64,000 nucleotides of DNA from Sinorhizobium sp. BG8 (GTDB lineage: Bacteria; Pseudomonadota; Alphaproteobacteria; Rhizobiales; Rhizobiaceae): assembly GCF_016864555.1 (NCBI RefSeq), contig NZ_CP044011.1, positions 3,863,501 to 3,927,500 of the forward strand. The letters run 5' to 3'. Shown here in pieces: positions 55,605 to 64,000 of this stretch; the first letter of the stretch is position 1, and each line of letters begins with the position of its first letter. A model generated the notes under the pieces. That model worked only from the letters and a program-made list of their open reading frames with translations. It made no database searches and was not told the origin of the DNA. The position numbers were made by a program, and so were the translations under genes.

Positions 55605-56828
55605 ATGCTTCGCGATTTCTCCGCCCAGTCACTCTTCATGGGACTGCTTACCGCCTTCGTCGGCTTCGCAAGTTCCTTTGCCGTCGTGCTTCACGGCCTG
55701 ACGGGCGCCGGCGCGACCGAAGTCCAGGCCGCCTCGGGCCTGATGGCGCTGTCGATTTCGATGGGCATTTGTGCGATCGGCTTGAGCCTTGCGACGCGCA
55801 TGCCCGTATCGATCGCCTGGTCGACGCCCGGCGCGGCATTGCTCGCAAGTTCCGGAGCGGTGGAAGGCGGCTTCAACGCGGCCGTCGGCGGCTTCATCGT
55901 CTGCGCGGCCCTGATCGTCGTCGCCGGCCTCTGGAAGCCGCTCGGGCGCATGGTCGCGGCGATCCCGGCCACGCTCGCCAATGCCATGCTGTCGGGGGTC
56001 CTCATCGGCCTCTGCTTCGCACCCGTCAAGGCAATCGCCTTCAATCCCCTCCTCGGCCTGCCGATCGTGGCGGCCTGGGTCGTCGTGGGCAGCTTGAACC
56101 GGCTCTATGCCGTTCCGGCGGCGCTCGCGGCCTTCGTTCTCGTCCTCGCCTTCGGGATCGACATTCCGGACGGGGCGCTGGACAAGGTTGCCGGCGACCT
56201 GGTTCCAGAACTCGTGTTCGTCGCGCCCGTGTTCAACCTCCCCGGATTGGTCAGCATCGCGCTGCCGTTGTTCATCGTGACCATGGCTTCCCAGAACATT
56301 CCGGGCATCGCGGTGCTGAAGGTCAACCACTACGATCCGAACCCCCGACCGCTCTTCGCGGTCACCGGCCTGTTCTCGCTGGCCAGCGCCCCCTTCGGCG
56401 GCCATGCAGTCAATCTCGCAGCGATTACAGCCGCGATGTGCGCCGGGGAAGACGCACATTCCGACCCGAAGCGACGTTACTGGTCCGCTATCAACGCCGG
56501 CATCTTCTACGTGATCTTCGGCCTGCTGGCCGGGGCCGTGACGGCCTTTGTGAGCCTGGCGCCGCCAGTACTGATCCAGGCCGTGGCGGGCCTCGCCCTG
56601 ATCAGCGCCTTCGCCACATCAGCGGTAAATGCATTCAGGGATGCAGAAACGCGCGAGGCTGCGGCACTCACCTTCCTGATCACGGCGTCCGGCGTGACCT
56701 TCGGCGGCGTGTCAGGCGCTTTCTGGGGGCTACTTGCCGGCGGCCTTATGATGGGGTTGACCGGCAAGGTCAGGGCCCGCAAGGCAAAGTCGCACGGAAA
56801 ACAGCCAGAGCCCCGGGCGGGTTCTTAA
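55605..56828 (+). CDS. benE: BenE-type benzoate/proton symporter
   Basis: The 407-residue protein has about twelve membrane helices. BenE family marks are FVGFASSFAVVLHGLTGAGAT, SIAWSTPGAALLASSGAVEGGF, SQNIPGIAVLKVN and FGGHAVNLAAITAAMCAGEDAH. It probably imports benzoate or a similar aromatic acid. No benzoate catabolism genes lie nearby. The ATG at 55605 (MLRDFSAQSLFMGLL) starts just before the first helix. A 521-codon open frame overlapping it in another frame is a by-product of GC-rich codon use. Confidence 0.9.
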   Translation: MLRDFSAQSLFMGLLTAFVGFASSFAVVLHGLTGAGATEVQAASGLMALSISMGICAIGLSLATRMPVSIAWSTPGAALLASSGAVEGGFNAAVGGFIVCAALIVVAGLWKPLGRMVAAIPATLANAMLSGVLIGLCFAPVKAIAFNPLLGLPIVAAWVVVGSLNRLYAVPAALAAFVLVLAFGIDIPDGALDKVAGDLVPELVFVAPVFNLPGLVSIALPLFIVTMASQNIPGIAVLKVNHYDPNPRPLFAVTGLFSLASAPFGGHAVNLAAITAAMCAGEDAHSDPKRRYWSAINAGIFYVIFGLLAGAVTAFVSLAPPVLIQAVAGLALISAFATSAVNAFRDAETREAAALTFLITASGVTFGGVSGAFWGLLAGGLMMGLTGKVRARKAKSHGKQPEPRAGS

Positions 56829-56865
56829 CCACGGGCTCCAAGGGGCCCATTTCCCGGAGAATGCC

Positions 56866-58311
56866 TCAGAACGGCAGTGGGTTGCCGTTGACGAGCACTT
56901 TGCCGTCCTCTCCAACAACGACGTCCCATCGCTGGCTGCCGTCGCCCTGGTCCTTGGCGATGCCCTTGATCATCAGCAGCATGAAGGCCGCCTGGCCGAA
57001 TTGCGGAACCGTCGCCGTATTCGCCTGCAGGAAACCGACGGTCTTGTCGAAATCCCGCGCGACGATCGTCACGTCCACATTCTGCCGTCCCTGCTGCTCC
57101 GGATAGATTTTAATCCTGCCGGTCAGGGTGACATCGTAGATATCCGAGAGCGCGGATACGTTCTCGAGCTCCACCGTCATGCTGCCATCGGGCAGGATGA
57201 TGTTGCCGAGGGCCTTGTTCTGTTCGTCGCTGAGCGGCTTCCCGACGGTGAAATCCGCATTGTCGAGCAGGTAGCGGGCGGCTCCCTCGAGATCCAGATC
57301 GGTGATCGCCAGCTTGACGTCGGCAGTGCGCGGTACGGCGGGCAGGAAGTTTGCGGGCAAGGTCTCCGGCGGACGTGGTTCCTCCACGCTGACCCCGAAA
57401 CCGAAGCGCGTCGATTTCGAGATCCCGTTCATGTCGAGCGTATAGGCGATCTTGCGGGCGCCGAAGTCTCCTTGCGGCGTCTCCACGTTGACATTGTTGG
57501 CGGTTATCGTCTCGAGAAGATTGTCGAACCCCGGAAGGCTCGCCCGCAGGATTTCCTTGAGGCTATCGGCCTCGGAGGGTCCGAGGGCATCCTTGCTCAT
57601 GTTCCCGAGAAGGAAATAGACGAGATCGCGAAACGCCCGGTGTCGGGCGCCCTCGAGGGACACGTCGATGTTGACGGTGTCCGCCGCGATCTGGACCCGG
57701 CCCGTCTGCGGATCCGTGATGTTCTCGGAGAACGCCTTGAACACGCCGCTCGTGGTGATGTCGAGCGTATCGGGCGAGGCCTTCACGGAGGCAAGGTTCA
57801 TGGCGATTTCGCCGAACTCAGCCTCGACCACCTGCTTGTCCGTCCTGCTCGTCAGGCGCGCGCCGCGGGCGCTCCAGTTGGCCGACTGGAAGTAGCTGAT
57901 GGCGGGATCGAAAATGCCCTCCATCTTCAGCGTATCGATCAGGTAGCTGAAGGAGACGGAATCGGCTCCGGCCGCCACGTGTCCCTTGATGTCGAGGTTT
58001 TGGTCGGTACGAAACTCATAGAGGCCGCTGTCGAGCGGCTTCAAATAACCGACCATCGGCTTCACGCCGCTGAGTGTGACCTTTTCAGCATCCGTCCGGG
58101 CAAGAAGCGGCGCGGGATCGAACCGCAGCTCGTAGACGCTCGCCGCGGCCTGTACGGTGAAAAGCCCCGCCTTGACGAGGTCGGCCGGAATGAACCGCGT
58201 CAGGTTGCGCTGGATCTCCTCCGCGCCGGACGGGCTCACCTGCGCGCCCGAGGCTTGACCGAAACCGATCAATATGGCCAATGCCGCGACAGACAGGCGG
58301 GGAACGCGCAT
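56866..58311 (-). CDS. Periplasmic protein, DUF2125-like
   Basis: The 481-residue protein has a signal peptide (MRVPRLSVAALAILIGFGQASGA) and a long beta-rich body with no cysteine-rich or enzymatic motif. Repeating patterns such as VKLAITDLDLEGAARYLLD and GNIILPDGSMTVELENVSALSDIYDVTLTGRI, and the end VVVGEDGKVLVNGNPLPF, resemble DUF2125/AsmA-related periplasmic proteins. The function is unknown; an envelope lipid or assembly role would be a guess. The ATG at 58311 gives a clean signal peptide. Confidence 0.75.
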   Translation of the reverse strand: MRVPRLSVAALAILIGFGQASGAQVSPSGAEEIQRNLTRFIPADLVKAGLFTVQAAASVYELRFDPAPLLARTDAEKVTLSGVKPMVGYLKPLDSGLYEFRTDQNLDIKGHVAAGADSVSFSYLIDTLKMEGIFDPAISYFQSANWSARGARLTSRTDKQVVEAEFGEIAMNLASVKASPDTLDITTSGVFKAFSENITDPQTGRVQIAADTVNIDVSLEGARHRAFRDLVYFLLGNMSKDALGPSEADSLKEILRASLPGFDNLLETITANNVNVETPQGDFGARKIAYTLDMNGISKSTRFGFGVSVEEPRPPETLPANFLPAVPRTADVKLAITDLDLEGAARYLLDNADFTVGKPLSDEQNKALGNIILPDGSMTVELENVSALSDIYDVTLTGRIKIYPEQQGRQNVDVTIVARDFDKTVGFLQANTATVPQFGQAAFMLLMIKGIAKDQGDGSQRWDVVVGEDGKVLVNGNPLPF

Positions 58312-58400
58312 CAAACTCTCCGATCCTTGAACGGCCGACAGTTTCAAACGGACCGGATCTGTCTGTCAACGCCGGCGCGCGAGGGCCATGGATGCTCCGG

Positions 58401-58429
58401 CTTGCATTTCCGGCCGTTCTGGGCTATGC
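58401..58429 (+). promoter_or_regulatory. rplY promoter
   Basis: CTTGCA (58401-58406), a 17-base spacer and CTATGC (58424-58429) fit the alphaproteobacterial CTTGAC-N17-CTATAT consensus. The leader would be about 120 bases. Confidence 0.6.
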
Positions 58430-58554
58430 GACCCCGTCCGCGTAGACACCCTTGGAGGCAACGCGGATGAGGCTTCACAAAAATCCTCAAGTTTCGAACG
58501 GCCAGCATCGCTGTCCGCATGAAACTCTCCAGTAACACTTGAAAGGTCTATACC

Positions 58555-59160
58555 ATGAGCCACGCTACTTACGAGCTCAAGGCCGAGACGCGCGAACGGG
58601 TTGGTAAGGGGTCCTCCCGTGAACTCCGTCGCAACGGTCTTATCCCGGCTGTCATCTACGGTGACAAGCAGGCCCCTATTTCCATCGCGCTTTCGACCAA
58701 GGAAGTGACGCAGAAGATCCACGCCGGCGGTTTCATGACCACCGTTGCAACGATCGACGTCAATGGCGAAAAGATCAGCGTCCTGCCGAAGGACTACCAG
58801 CTCGATCCGGTTCGCGACTTCACGATGCACGTCGATTTCCTGCGCGTTTCGGGCAACACCCGCGTCACGGTTGAAGTTCCGGTTCACTTCGTCAACGAAG
58901 AAAAGTCCCCGGGCATCAAGGTCGGCGGCGTTCTCAACATCGTTCGTCACGAAGTCGAAGTCTACTGCCCGGCCAACGACATTCCGGAGTTCCTGACTGC
59001 GGACCTTACCGGCCTCAAGATCGGCGAAGGCATTCACATCTCGCACATCACGCTTCCCTCGGGTGTATCGCCGGTCATCGCTGACCGCGACTTCACCATC
59101 GCAACGATCGTGGCTCCGGCCGGCGGCGTCAGCGAAGAAGCCGAGACCACCGCAGAGTAA
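58555..59160 (+). CDS. rplY: 50S ribosomal protein L25 (Ctc form)
   Basis: The 201-residue protein is the two-domain L25/general-stress Ctc type that binds 5S rRNA. The N-terminal half ([30 protein letters not shown]) is the 5S-binding domain. The C-terminal half ([32 protein letters not shown]) is the Ctc extension. It has its own promoter and a strong terminator. Confidence 0.97.
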   Translation: MSHATYELKAETRERVGKGSSRELRRNGLIPAVIYGDKQAPISIALSTKEVTQKIHAGGFMTTVATIDVNGEKISVLPKDYQLDPVRDFTMHVDFLRVSGNTRVTVEVPVHFVNEEKSPGIKVGGVLNIVRHEVEVYCPANDIPEFLTADLTGLKIGEGIHISHITLPSGVSPVIADRDFTIATIVAPAGGVSEEAETTAE

Positions 59161-59185
59161 TCCTCGCGGACTTGAGAAAGTCAGA

Positions 59186-59217
59186 AACCCGCCTCCGGCA
59201 CCGGAGGCGGGTTTTTT
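59186..59217 (+). terminator. Intrinsic terminator of rplY
   Basis: A perfect 11-bp GC-rich stem (CCCGCCTCCGG with its complement, 59188-59211, 2-base loop) is followed by six Ts. Confidence 0.95.
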
Positions 59218-59363
59218 CGTGCCCGGTGTCGGGAACCTGGCAAGTTTTACATGGGGATTTCAACAACATTTAAGAATTTGATGAAATTCTCTCTAAGCGA
59301 ACAAGGCTGAAAAACGACAAAGCCGGCAAACGCGAAACAGAGGGAAGAGAGGGGCCCCGTGCG

Positions 59364-61760
59364 ATGAGAATGCACTCGGTTGAAAGCCGGTTCATTGCGA
59401 TCGTCAGCGGTGCCTTGCTGGTATTCGTGGCGCCCCTTTTTGCGCTCTTCCTTATCCTCTCTTCCGATCGGGTCGCCCGAGAGCGCCTTCAGAACACCGA
59501 GGTGCTGCTCCATGCCAACGTGCAGGCGCTTGGCAAACCGCTCTGGGATTTCGATCGCGACAGCGTGAGCCAGATCGCCACCTCGCTCGCAGGCGACGAC
59601 CGGATCCGGTTTGTCCGCGTTCGCGACACCTCCAACCTTCTCGACGTCCAGTACCCCCTGACAGCGCCTGATCCCTCGGGCACCCAGTCCCGCGTGACCG
59701 CCGATATCCTGTATCGCGCGACGGACGGCATCAGGAAAGTGGGAACGGCCGAGATCTGGATCGCTAGGGACGGCCTGTTTTCCCGTTTCAGCAAGGACGA
59801 AATGGCGATCTTCGCCATCTTCTTCTTCGCCGTCGGCACGCTCTTCACGGCAGCCATCATCGCCAACCGCATCACGATGATCCGGCCCCTCATGCGCCTG
59901 ACCGCCGCCATCGAGGCGACGCGCCGGCTCGGCTCCCGACACCAGGTCGACTGGACGTCGAACGACGAGATGGGCAGCCTTGCACGCAACTTCAACGACA
60001 TGCAGAGCAGGCTGGAACGCGACGAGGCAGAGTTGAGGCTCGCGCACGTCCGGGCCACGGACATCTACAATCTGACCCCGGCAATGCTGTTCTCGATCGA
60101 CAACGGCAACCGGCTCACGGCCGTCAGCGACTACTGGCTCGTGGCGACCGGCTATTGCCGCGACCAGGTCATCGGCCGCGAATTCACCGACTTCGTCGAC
60201 GAAGCGTCCCGGGAAGAGTACCTCAATCGCCGCCAGGACAGTCAGGAAGAGGGCGGCATCTGCGAGGTCACCGCCCGCTTCCACCGCGCGGACGGTACGC
60301 TGATGGATGTGCTCATCCTCGAAACGGCGCTCAAGGCCTCAAACGATCGTCAGGCATTGTCACTGTCGGTCATGACGGATGTCAGCGATCTCAAGGAAGC
60401 GGAAATCCGCAACCACCGCCAGGCGATCACCGACCACCTCACGGGCCTCCTGAACCGTCAGGGCTTCGAGGCGACGCTCGACGAGATGTTCGACACGGCG
60501 ATCCAATCGGATCTGCAGCTTGCCTGCCTCTTCGTGGATCTCGATCGTTTCAAGTGGATCAACGACAATCTCGGCCACGCGGCGGGTGACGAGGTCCTTC
60601 GGGAAGTGGCGGCACGCCTGCGCAAGCAGCTGCGCGCGAACGACATGATCGCACGGCTGGGCGGCGACGAGTTCGCGATCCTGCTTTGCGCCTCGGATGC
60701 GCGGCAGGTCGCCGTCGACGTCTGCGACCGGCTCGCGGCGAGCTTCCGTCAGCCGATGACCGTCAACGGCAGCGAACTCAGCATCAGCGCGAGCATAGGC
60801 ATCGCGGTCTATCCCGACCACGCCTCGTCGTCGGTCGACCTGCTGCAAAAATCCGACATGGCGATGTATGCGCGAAAGCGCAGCGGCAAGAACGGAGCCC
60901 AGATTTTCGACAAGGACATGCTCGACATCGCCCGCAAGCGGCACGAGACCGAGCTGTGCATTGATCAGGGACTGCGGGAAGGCTGGTTCGAAGCCCATCT
61001 GCAGCCGATCGTCAGCCTCTCGGACGGCAAGCTCGCCGGCTTCGAGGCCCTCATGCGGCTCCGCCACCCCGTCAGGGGTATCCTTCCTCCCGGCGAGATC
61101 ATTGGCATCGCCGAGGAAAACGGCTCGATCACCAAAATCGGCGAGGCCATCCTTTCGGATGCGATCGCGAACCTCGCGACGATCTCGCGGGTGCCGGGCC
61201 TTGCTGACTGCTATCTGGCCATCAACTTCTCACCGCTCCAGTTCGAACCGCCTCTGCCCAACCACCTCGCCTCGCTCCTGCTAGAGAACGGCATCACCCC
61301 GTCGCGCATCGTGATCGAAATCACCGAGGCCGTCCTCATGCTCGACAGCCCCGTGGTGCGCCGCGTACTCCAGGCCCTGAGCGCGCTCGGCTGCCGCATT
61401 GCTCTCGACGACTTCGGAACCGGCTACTCCTCACTGAGCTACCTGAACCGTTTTCCCGTCGATATCGTCAAGGTCGACCAGTCCTTCGTCCGGTCCCTCA
61501 CGAGTGACGCCGCCGATGTCCGCCGCAAGAGCCGGATGCTCGTGGAGGGGATCCGCACGATCTCCCACCAGATGGGCTGCGCCGTGGTCGCCGAGGGAAT
61601 AGAGACCGAGGAGCAGCGGGAAATGCTCTGCGGCATGGGGCTCGACTTCGGGCAGGGCTACCTGTTCTGCAAGCCGAAGCCGATCCGAGCCTTGCTGGAT
61701 GACCTCCACAAGCTCGGCGCAGGCCAGCTGCCTGACACTCCGCTGGCGATGAACTCTTGA
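59364..61760 (+). CDS. Membrane GGDEF-EAL protein with HAMP and PAS
   Basis: The 798-residue protein has TM1 (residues about 10-32), a periplasmic sensor of about 120 residues and TM2 (FAIFFFAVGTLFTAAIIAN). A HAMP domain, a PAS-like domain (FSIDNGNRLTAVSDYWLVATGY) and a GGDEF domain with intact RLGGDEF and RxxD site (RAND) follow. The EAL domain has intact GFEALMRLRHP, INFSPLQF, EITEAVL, DDFGTGYSSL and VVAEGIETEEQ, QGYLFCKP. Both activities look possible. It is followed closely by a solute-binding protein gene that could supply its signal. Confidence 0.93.
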   Translation: MRMHSVESRFIAIVSGALLVFVAPLFALFLILSSDRVARERLQNTEVLLHANVQALGKPLWDFDRDSVSQIATSLAGDDRIRFVRVRDTSNLLDVQYPLTAPDPSGTQSRVTADILYRATDGIRKVGTAEIWIARDGLFSRFSKDEMAIFAIFFFAVGTLFTAAIIANRITMIRPLMRLTAAIEATRRLGSRHQVDWTSNDEMGSLARNFNDMQSRLERDEAELRLAHVRATDIYNLTPAMLFSIDNGNRLTAVSDYWLVATGYCRDQVIGREFTDFVDEASREEYLNRRQDSQEEGGICEVTARFHRADGTLMDVLILETALKASNDRQALSLSVMTDVSDLKEAEIRNHRQAITDHLTGLLNRQGFEATLDEMFDTAIQSDLQLACLFVDLDRFKWINDNLGHAAGDEVLREVAARLRKQLRANDMIARLGGDEFAILLCASDARQVAVDVCDRLAASFRQPMTVNGSELSISASIGIAVYPDHASSSVDLLQKSDMAMYARKRSGKNGAQIFDKDMLDIARKRHETELCIDQGLREGWFEAHLQPIVSLSDGKLAGFEALMRLRHPVRGILPPGEIIGIAEENGSITKIGEAILSDAIANLATISRVPGLADCYLAINFSPLQFEPPLPNHLASLLLENGITPSRIVIEITEAVLMLDSPVVRRVLQALSALGCRIALDDFGTGYSSLSYLNRFPVDIVKVDQSFVRSLTSDAADVRRKSRMLVEGIRTISHQMGCAVVAEGIETEEQREMLCGMGLDFGQGYLFCKPKPIRALLDDLHKLGAGQLPDTPLAMNS

Positions 61761-61791
61761 GACGTGGAGAATGGACGTGGGGCGGACGAAG

Positions 61792-62529
61792 ATGAAGACA
61801 CTGATCCTTGGCCTCGCGGTCGCTTTCGCCCAGCCGGTCCATGCCGCGGAAATCAAGTTCGTCACCGAGGAGTATGCGCCTTTCAACTACTCGGAAGGCG
61901 GCGCCCTCAAGGGCATCGCGGTCGATCAGGTGCACACGATCGCCAAGAGGGCGGGCCTCGACTATTCCATCGAGATCATGCCATGGGCACGAGCCTTCGC
62001 GCTGGCACAGACCCAGCCTGACCATTGCGTCTTCACCACTGGCCACAGCAAGGACCGCGATGCGAGCTTCCTCTGGGTCGAGCCCCTTCTCAAGGACGAG
62101 ATGGTGATGGTTAAGCGCAAGGACTCCCCGGTCGCGGCGTCGACGGTCGAGGAAGCCCGGAAGCTTCGCGTTGGCTCCCAGCGCGGCGATTTTGCCGTCG
62201 ATATTCTGACAGAACACGGCTTTCGCGACATTGATCTCGCCGCCAACATCGAGATCACCCTCGGCAAGCTGGTGAGTGGCCGCATCGATCTGATGCCGAC
62301 ATCCATAAAGACCTTCCAGATGATGGTGAAGGACGGGAAACCCGTCGAAAAAGCCATGCTCATGGACGGCCAGATCTACGGAATTGCCTGCAACAGGAGC
62401 ACCCCGCCCGAGGTGGTGACGAAACTGCAGGCTGCCCTCGATGATCTCATCGTCGAGGGAACACAGGACAGGATTTTCGCAAGCTACGGCCTGCCGCCGA
62501 ACACCCGAACGGCCGCGAACGAAGAATAG
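61792..62529 (+). CDS. Family 3 solute-binding protein
   Basis: The 245-residue periplasmic protein has a signal peptide ([18 protein letters not shown]) and the SBP_bac_3 fold ([46 protein letters not shown]). It starts 31 bases after the GGDEF-EAL stop, and no ABC permease or ATPase gene is nearby. It may act as a sensor partner for the GGDEF-EAL protein instead of transport. An ATG at 61771 is an alternative start. Confidence 0.82.
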   Translation: MKTLILGLAVAFAQPVHAAEIKFVTEEYAPFNYSEGGALKGIAVDQVHTIAKRAGLDYSIEIMPWARAFALAQTQPDHCVFTTGHSKDRDASFLWVEPLLKDEMVMVKRKDSPVAASTVEEARKLRVGSQRGDFAVDILTEHGFRDIDLAANIEITLGKLVSGRIDLMPTSIKTFQMMVKDGKPVEKAMLMDGQIYGIACNRSTPPEVVTKLQAALDDLIVEGTQDRIFASYGLPPNTRTAANEE

Positions 62530-62623
62530 GCCCTGCCTGCGGGGGTTGACATCCGGCTCGTTTCGCTGTCGGGAACACGCTAGAAACGAAATCCAGCGAC
62601 ACGCTCTGAACGGACAACCCTTC

Positions 62624-63340
62624 ATGCTGATTATCGCGGGCCTCGGCAATCCGGGCCAGAAATATGCGGGCAACCGCCACAATATCGGCTTCATGGCAGT
62701 CGACGCGATCCATCGCAAGCATCCCTTCTCGCCCTGGTCGCGCAAGTTCAAGGGAGAGATCTCCGAGGGCGAGCTGGCAGGCGACAAGGTTTTGCTGATC
62801 AAGCCGCAGACCTTCATGAATCTTTCGGGCGATGCTGTCGGCGAAGCGATGCGCTTCTACAAGCTCGGCCCGGAATCGCTGATCGCGATCTACGACGAGC
62901 TCGACCTGCCGGCAGGCAAGGCACGCATCAAGACCGGTGGCGGGCATGGCGGCCACAACGGCATCAAGTCCCTGGACGCCCATTGCGGCAAGGACTATCG
63001 CCGGCTCAGACTGGGGATTGGCCATCCTGGCGCCAAGGAACTCGTGCACAATCACGTGCTCGGTGACTTTGCGAAAGCGGACGCCGCCTGGCTCGAGCCG
63101 CTGCTCGACGAGATCGCTCTCAATGCCGAGATGCTGGTGCGTGGGGAAGACTCCCAGTTCATGAACAAGCTGGCACTCGCCACCAGTTCCACCGCCGGCA
63201 ACGACGCTGCACAGGAAAAGAAGCCGGTCCAGAAGTCGCACATCCATCAGGCCCGCAACCACGCACAGCCCGCCAAGCTGCCGACAACGGGACCAATGGC
63301 GGAGATGCTCAAGAAGATGTTCGGCGGCAAGGGCGACTGA
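62624..63340 (+). CDS. pth: Peptidyl-tRNA hydrolase
   Basis: The 238-residue enzyme frees tRNA from stalled peptidyl-tRNA. Family marks are [22 protein letters not shown] (catalytic His), [40 protein letters not shown] and [10 protein letters not shown]. The C-terminal about 45 residues (Lys/Gln/Pro-rich) extend past the usual 190 as in rhizobia. In Rhizobiales rplY, pth and ychF are often close together. Confidence 0.96.
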   Translation: MLIIAGLGNPGQKYAGNRHNIGFMAVDAIHRKHPFSPWSRKFKGEISEGELAGDKVLLIKPQTFMNLSGDAVGEAMRFYKLGPESLIAIYDELDLPAGKARIKTGGGHGGHNGIKSLDAHCGKDYRRLRLGIGHPGAKELVHNHVLGDFAKADAAWLEPLLDEIALNAEMLVRGEDSQFMNKLALATSSTAGNDAAQEKKPVQKSHIHQARNHAQPAKLPTTGPMAEMLKKMFGGKGD

Positions 63341-63361
63341 CCCGATCCCTCCGGCACCACA

Positions 63362-63381
63362 GAAAATCGGTATCGATTTTC
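63362..63381. repeat. Palindromic element downstream of pth
   Basis: GAAAATCG (63362-63369), GTAT, then CGATTTTC (63374-63381), a perfect inverted repeat 22 bases after the pth stop. Such GAAAATCG palindromes seem common between genes in Rhizobiaceae (from memory). It might be a terminator hairpin or a dispersed element. Confidence 0.5.
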
Positions 63382-63515
63382 GCAAGCGGTTGTGCGCAGA
63401 CTGAAGGCGACAGAGCGTTCGCGCGCCTGCTGCTCGATGCACGACGCGCCCGTTCCGGCAAGGCCCCGGGAACCAACAGATCCTCTTCCGGATTTTCCAG
63501 GAAAGGGTTTCGATC

Positions 63516-64000
63516 ATGTTGCATGTGCCACGCATCCTGCCGCTGCCCGGCCCGCTGCACGACCGGCTGGATGGGCTGGTAAGTTCGTTCCTGGCGGAGG
63601 CCGGAACGCCTATCGACTTTTCCCGCCCTTATGGCGAGGAAGCGCTCGTTCCTGCAGACTCGATCTCGTGGCGGATCTTCAAGAACCAGGTGTCGCTCTT
63701 CATCGGTGGCGTCGCTGCCGTTCTTCTCGAAATGGCGGAACCGAAGGTCAGAGATGGCGTGTGGCATCACACGACCTTCCGCACGGACGCGCTCAGGCGG
63801 CTCCAGCGCACCGGACTTGCGGCGATGGTTACCGTCTATGCCGGACGCAGGAGCGCCGAGGCCATGATCGCGAACGTTGTCCGAATGCATGCCCGGATAA
63901 GGGGCCGAACCTCCGAGGGCGAGGCCTACGAGGCCAATGACCCGGAACTTCTCGACTGGGTGCAAGCCACCGCCACCTTCGGCTTCATGCAGGCCTACCA
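63516..64000 (+). CDS. DUF2236 (MpaB-type) oxygenase, partial
   Basis: The first about 161 residues of a gene run off the window. The protein starts MLHVPRILPLPGPLHDRLDG after GAAAGGG. It shows the latex-clearing/MpaB family pattern: RIFKNQVSLFIGGVAAVLLEMAEP, VWHHTTFRTDALRRLQRTG, VRMHARIRGRTSEGEAY and NDPELLDWVQATATFGFMQAY, including His residues that bind haem or metal in relatives. The natural substrate is unknown. Confidence 0.82.
   Translation, partial: MLHVPRILPLPGPLHDRLDGLVSSFLAEAGTPIDFSRPYGEEALVPADSISWRIFKNQVSLFIGGVAAVLLEMAEPKVRDGVWHHTTFRTDALRRLQRTGLAAMVTVYAGRRSAEAMIANVVRMHARIRGRTSEGEAYEANDPELLDWVQATATFGFMQAY

Noticed and set aside
55541-57106. A 521-codon open frame overlapping benE
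   Set aside because: The product is an Arg/Gly/Pro-rich shadow; the overlapping BenE frame has clear helices and motifs.

Overview
The window looks like a stretch of chromosome from an alphaproteobacterium of the family Rhizobiaceae (Sinorhizobium/Ensifer, Rhizobium, Agrobacterium, Shinella or close kin). The grounds are high GC with GC-rich third codon positions, the order carB-greA-lpsB, an lrp-like gene divergent from trxB followed by lsrB (vtlR) and two tandem AbcR small RNAs, a petP-petR pair, a BA14K-type surface protein, and rplY-pth. I see no rRNA or tRNA gene, CRISPR array, insertion sequence or phage gene.

Layout. 0.2-8 kb is a loose set of accessory genes: an efflux pump, a LysR regulator, a frameshifted aldo/keto reductase, a YpfJ-type zinc peptidase, a decayed DUF2306 remnant, a zinc alcohol dehydrogenase and a modular DUF2272/SH3 wall-active protein. 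8.3-20.4 kb is core: carB, greA, the LPS-core mannosyltransferase lpsB, a pyruvyl-transferase-family gene, two sialyltransferase-like genes, lrp, trxB, lsrB and the AbcR pair. 20.4-24.4 kb holds an ArsR regulator with a long perfect operator palindrome beside an old yellow enzyme, a lytic transglycosylase and a ChaA-type antiporter. 24.7-34 kb mixes a diguanylate cyclase, aspartate aminotransferase, a degenerate EAL protein, a PQQ-type sugar dehydrogenase, a DMT exporter, a cold-shock protein, a BA14K protein and a glyoxalase II-like hydrolase. 33.8-41.5 kb holds an Lrp regulator divergent from hpd (tyrosine catabolism), petP-petR-histidine kinase, csaA, proC-ybjN and ubiK. 41.7-47.7 kb is the lgt-midA-pgeF-M24 run, a lipoprotein and prs. 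47.8-56.8 kb looks accessory: a triple Kazal-like lipoprotein, a LysR/OXA beta-lactamase pair, an aldehyde dehydrogenase module (DUF779, ALDH, GAF-Fis regulator), an SDR, an ArsR-SRPBCC pair and a BenE transporter. 56.9-64 kb returns to core: a periplasmic protein, rplY, a GGDEF-EAL protein, a solute-binding protein, pth and the start of a DUF2236 oxygenase.

Most notable. (1) A diverged copy of the last 22 codons of prs lies just after the Kazal-like gene, so that gene sits between the prs 3' end and a displaced prs 3' end, as if a segment had inserted there. (2) Three genes carry single-base losses in G/C runs (aldo/keto reductase, lrp, ArsR) and two more genes probably do. This points to homopolymer errors in the assembly rather than true decay. 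(3) Two neighbouring sialyltransferase-like proteins beside lpsB may be CMP-sugar (perhaps Kdo) transferases for the LPS core. (4) Several enzymes lack family active-site residues: an SDR without YxxxK, a creatinase-fold M24 protein without metal ligands, and an EAL protein with altered catalytic positions. (5) Several unassigned perfect palindromes and direct repeats lie in intergenic DNA.
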